Shown: positions 27,201 to 33,200 of the stretch, one piece after another
How the letters are laid out: the number at the start of each line of letters is the position of its first letter
Numbering within the stretch: the first letter of the stretch is position 1
Assembly: GCA_940671915.1 (NCBI GenBank)
Contig: CALNVZ010003425.1
Coordinates: forward strand, 37,730,871 to 37,794,870
Length of the DNA stretch: 64,000 nucleotides
Origin: Paracentrotus lividus
Taxonomy: Eukaryota; Echinodermata; Echinoidea; Camarodonta; Echinidae
Reading direction: 5' to 3'
Position numbers and translations under genes: made by a program
The notes under the pieces: model-generated
Databases searched by the model: none
What the model saw: only the letters and a program-made list of their open reading frames with translations
What the model was told of the DNA's origin: nothing

Positions 27201-30200
27201 TTGGCAACCAGATTTCATCTATCCATATAAACGCTACATTGTAGGTCATACTTTGTTGGATTCTGTTATGTTTGATCTTGATCAGAACTCAGGATTATGA
27301 TAAATTCATTTTCCTTACAGAGCTCTCAGCCACTGTGTGCTAGGTTGGCAAATCTCCTCAACATGTGTCCACATGAAGAGTCCGTTGTAAATCAAGGTAA
27401 TAACTTTAAGAATTCCCTGCTCCTGCTAATTTAATACTTATTTTACAATTTGCTTATTTTAACCTGTTGGTGACAAATTGATTTTGGCAATAAAACACAT
27501 TTCCCATAGACCTCAACTAAGTATACACAGGCTCAGTCCTGAATGGGTTTATAAATTACATTTTTGGTGAAGTGTTTTCTTTTCTCAACACTGATCATGT
27601 GTCTGCGTATGTACATGTACAGATGTGGTGCATGCATTTAAAACATCAATATTAATATTGATCTATGGAAAGTTAGTTCGTTGATTTAGTTTTGACAGAT
27701 GCGGAACAATAAAGATACAATTACTTACATTTGGGATCAACCTTTAACCCTTTGGACGCTGGCCTAAGCTGTGCACTGCGATTGTTATCCCCGTGGCGCG
27801 GAGCGATTTCTTGTACACTGTCAGTATTATAGAACTTGGTCATGCTTTGTGCTGTTATTACTCCTTGCTCCTCACTCGGGCATTTCCATGGTTTGTAGTA
27901 AATGTAAACCTGAAAGGGCGGATATTTTTCTATCTAACACTGTAAGGCATATTCATCAAAACCAAATATATGCAATATTCTGTAAAGCCAATTGTGTAAA
28001 AAGTTTTCACCCAAACTGCATTTGCTATCAAACAGCAAGCAAAAAAGGGACGGTAACTAACATTACAAAAAATGTAACATCAGTTACCGATGCTTTTTTG
28101 CTTGCCGTTTCATACGAAGTGGAGTTTGGGTGGAAATTTTTGCACAATTCCTTCTCTATCATCAACTTATTAAGCTGTATTTGTTTGAAAACCAATGTAT
28201 TCTTATGCATGTAACTGCAGCACAAACAATTTAGAAATGGTTGTCTATTATGGACATGATAACGCAATTGGTTAGAGCGCTCGTAAAAAGGTAGCCTTTC
28301 TTGCTTTCATGAACGGGAGGTCGTGAGTTCGAATCCGGCCGAGTCATACTAAAGACTTACAAAAATGGTACCTAAAGTTGCCTTTTAACAAGGAGCTTGG
28401 GGGTAATAATAACATCATGCAGGGCCCGCTGGGAGAACAGTTGTCAGAACTGAAGTGGCTACCCTGGGTAAATAAAACGATATTATTATTATTATTATTA
28501 TTATTTATAACGTCAGTTACCGTCGAATTGCCCATATTGCTTTGATCAGGTTGGTGCGGTAGTCTGTCCCTGAGGCATATCCTGGAGCGAAGTCTTGAGA
28601 GCGGGAAGGGAAAGACATGGTACCAGCCTATACCTCTAACTGAAGACATCGCTATCTGGACCATGCCACCCCTTCAGTACTTACAGAAGAAGATGACATT
28701 CGGCATCCATCACGAGCTAGATCTTACATCACAAGAAGAGGTAGGTCATAGGTCACAAGATAAAACAAGGAGGAAAGTGTTCTACATTACCAAACAATAG
28801 GGGTGTTTCACAAAGTTGTTTGTAAAATTACTGATGACTTTACGAACGACTGGAACATGTTATTGGGTGCTAGATACCAATCACATTATTAATCATTTAG
28901 CACATGCTGATTTGTAAATCATTTGTAACTTTACAGACCACTTGATTATTACCCCGAGGAAAAATTAGTAACCGTTGAAATAATCACAACAAAATTCCAT
29001 GCTTATTTGATGAAACAATACACAATCCGTCAGTGTTCAAGACATTTGAGGCCCTTAACACAAAGGTTTGCGATCAATTGCAAATATCAAAGGACATTTA
29101 TGATTGGTTCTGGTCAGTCATTTCAACAAATAGCATGTGCATCAATGACCTTGACTGGTCACTGTCATTTTGCGATTGGTTGCAAACCTTTATGTGCTGT
29201 ATATGAACCTCTGGAGACTTGCATATTTTACATGTAGGTAATTTTGTTTCATTTCTTTATAACTTATATGGTACTTTATAACCACTTACATGTATGTCCT
29301 TAAGCACTCCTTGCCTTGACCAAGGCATTTCTATCTACATTGCTTCCCTCCACCCGGGGGGTCATTTCGTCAAAGGACTTGACGGACATTTTATCCGACA
29401 AACTGTTATAAGCTACTGAAATGCTTGCATCTGATTGGCTGAGAGCAAATTTGTCGGATAAAATGTCCGACAAGTCCTTTGATGAAATGCCCCCAGGTGT
29501 TAAAGCGAGAATGAACTGACTAACCCTCTCGTTGACTGTGTGTTATAAATAGCTAGTCTTAAAAAATTCTTTTGAGATAAAGAGATAAACAGTAAATAAA
29601 TTAGTCTGTAATTAAAAAAATTTTGAGGGAAAAGTACTTGTTTTGCTCCTTGGTAACAAGTATAATTAGGCCCAGTCTTCAATAGGTTAATATCATCCAA
29701 GTATTAATAAATCATGTATACATCCACCAGACTGTTGTACGAGTGCTGTGCCTTCGTCAGTTTGGGTACTATCTGAGTAGTATAGAAGGCATTAGCTTGT
29801 CATGTGAAGATGATCACTTTACCAGCCCTACTACCGAACAAACTGAAGAACAGGAACAAGACCTACTGCAACCAGATCAGGTAAGCTTGCTTTGGACAAT
29901 GTTAATACACAGTTCATTTAAAGCGAGAGCGAACTGGCCAACCCTCTCATTGACTGTGCGTTATAAATAAATAGTCTTAAAATATACCTTTTGAAATAAC
30001 TATTAACAATACAGTGTATAAATTAACCTATAATTTAATGTATTGGGAAACTGAGATGTTTTGAGGAGAAAAGTATTTGTTTTGCTATTTGGTAAAATGA
30101 TTATCGCTGTGAGCAGTGAAAAAAAAAAATGTGTTGATTATTCAATTGGGCCTGTTTTATAAGACTACACTGCTCAGGATGCTGCATTATGGGTAAGGAG

Positions 30201-33200
30201 TCAGGGCAGAGTTGAGTAGTTGAGGACTAGAGGTGGCTCCTGGTTCGTATTGGCTTTAAGGATTTTCTGCAAAATTTAAAGCAGACCAACTAACAGATGC
30301 ATTACTGGTTGTGACCAAATAATCTTCAAATATCTTCAAATATTTAATCTTCATGTAAGGCCATTGGTAGAAAAGACCTTTCTTGTTCATGTATGTTCAT
30401 AATCCTGATTTTAAATACAAGTTTCTTTTTGTCTATTTTCTTGTTTCATTTTATACCTAAAAAACTACCAGTACTGCTATAGAAGAGAAGTCTTTAATTA
30501 ACATTTGAATTCAACTGTTCTTGTGTATTTTGATTTCACATACTCCAATCTCTAATTTTTGAAGGAAACATAAAACCCAGCAGTTACCCGTTTTCTTCTA
30601 CATGTATAGTTGTTATGGATATAGCCCAATTATCATTCCCAAAATGTAAAAATGTTGTTTTTGTCTCTTTTTTCCCCCATTTTTTAGGATGATGAAATTG
30701 ATGTAAAAGAAAAGGAACCAAGTCCTGAGAAGAAAGAAGAAGATAGTGATGTGCGTAGACAGAAAGTCATGAGAGACATGGCTCAACTTAGATTACAGGT
30801 ACATGTACTTCCATCATATTACAATAGTCAACATTTCCATTTACATGGCGTATTTATGAATTGGATTATCCGCCATTCAAAATGCCCAAAGGATAGTTTT
30901 TGTGTATACAGTCCGATGTAAACCAGCAGTATAAAACCCTTTGGTATGAACACCCTACCTTTATATCTGTTTCTTGATGTTGTCTATACAGTCAGAAATA
31001 AGCCAGCTTGAAGGTGGTATAAAACCCCTTGGTATGGACACTGTCTCTTGATGTTTCTTGATGTTGTCTATAACAGTCAGATGTAAGCCTGCTTGAACGC
31101 AGTATAATTCATCTTTGTATTGACAGATTTGTTTCTTGATGTTGTCTATACAGTCAGAAGTAAGCCAGCTTGAAGGCAGTAAAAAAACCCTGTGGTATGG
31201 ACTCCTACTATTAAGGGTAAGTTCACCCTGGGTTTAAATTGGTTTTAAAAAATACAGAAAAATAAAAGAAAAATATGGGTGAAGGTTTGGAGAAAATTGA
31301 CCAAAAAATAACGAAGTTATGAATATTTAGAATTTTGATTTTGTGACGTTACATGCGAGCAGTTCTCTTATGTGTTATGTAGTGTAAATTCCTTAAAGTG
31401 CCATTTTTTCAGAAGAAAATTAATTATTTCACCATTATGTTAATATACATGCCTCTATCAAATTGACACATTCCTTTATCAACAACCATGAAAAAAAAGG
31501 AAAATTTATGGAATTTACATACACAACACGTGGGAGAGCTGCTCGCACGTGACGTCACAGAATCAAAACTTCAAATATTTATAACTTCGCTATTTTTTGG
31601 TCGATTTTCTTCAAACTTTCATTTAAAATTTTCTTTTATTTTTCTGATTTTTTTAAAACCAAGAAAATTCCAGGGTGAACTTCCCCTTTAATACCTGTTT
31701 CTTGATTTCATTTATACAGTCAACAGTAAACCAGCTCAAAGGCAGTATAAAACTCCTTGCAATGGACATCTTCTCCTTATATCTGTTTCTTTATCTTGTC
31801 TTTACAGTCAGAAGTAAGCCAGCTTGAAGGCAGTATAGAACCCCTTGGTATGGACACATTGTCACCTTACCTGATTCCTGATACAGCAGTTTTATCCAAT
31901 CAGCTATCAGTGGTGAGAGCTTTGGTAGCAACCTCACGTTTCATCTTCATTATCCCTAAAGCAGGTGAGAACCTATAAACTTATAATATTTGCTATGACC
32001 AAATTGCTCTGTGGCAACACCTTAGACTAATTAAATGTCTAACTTCAAGCAGTGACTAAATACTGTACTTTACGCCCTTCATTTTTGTTAAACCTCTGTA
32101 CATTAATTAAGTCAAAGGGGGAGGAAATCAATACCTGAAAAATATATAATTTGGCCTATTTTCATCGGTCATCATTGTTCATTCTACTGTAAATTATTTT
32201 ATGAAACTTGGCACACCGCTTCTGGAGTTCACTTACTAATGTGAGCTAATGCAAAATATCGGAAAAGTCTCTGAACCATAAACGAAACCCCAAACTTTCT
32301 TCTCATTTGCATGATTTAATGATATCTTGTGCTCACTAAAGCATATGAGACATCGGGATTTTTGTGAAAATGAAATCAGACATGCTCTCCGAAATATATG
32401 AGATATCAACTCTAAACTTATGGATAGTATGTATCCCTATAAGGAGATGATCTGATTAGATTTTGGAGTATGTAGGTCAAAGGGCAAGTGTCACAGAGGT
32501 CAAATTGTGAAATTCCATGTATTGAGTTTGTTATTGCGATATCTCGAGAACCAGTTGAGATATGAGCTTCAAACTTAGGGGGAGTATGTATCGCTATAGG
32601 AAGATGGTCTGATGGATTATGGATTATGTAGGTTAGAGGTCAAGGGTCACAGAGTTCAAAATGTGTAAATCCATGTATTCAGTTTGTTATTGGGATATCA
32701 TTTAGAACCAAATTAGATAAACTTCAATCTTAAAGGTAGTACATGTATGCATCGCCATAGGATAAATGTCTGATCGGGTTTGGGGTCACAACACAAGGTC
32801 CAAGGTCAAGGTCAAAGATGTCTTTGTATAAAGGAAAATGAATAGACGAATATGCCATACTTCTATGATCTGGCAATGGTGAAGGCATATATTGAGGATT
32901 CATCTTGTTAAATAAATGTTATGGAATCATTCACACATGTCCAAAGGTCGTAAACATAACCAAAAAACACATAGAATGTATGGCATGCCTTATGATAAGT
33001 GTGTTGTTGAAAAATTGAAATTTTGTTCCAAAATCATTGATTCAAAGTTACATACAAATAGTATGATATGAAGCTTTTGAACTTCAAAAAATGACATATT
33101 TGCCTATTAACCTTGCTCATTGAAGCATGCAATGACCAAGGTCAATGTTCAAAATTATACGCTCAAATCGTAAATGGTAAAATTACCTACATGTACATGA

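Noticed and set aside
28250..28345. tRNA gene
   Set aside because: Boxes A and B are good, but the anticodon arm is replaced by unrelated sequence and a SINE body and tail follow.
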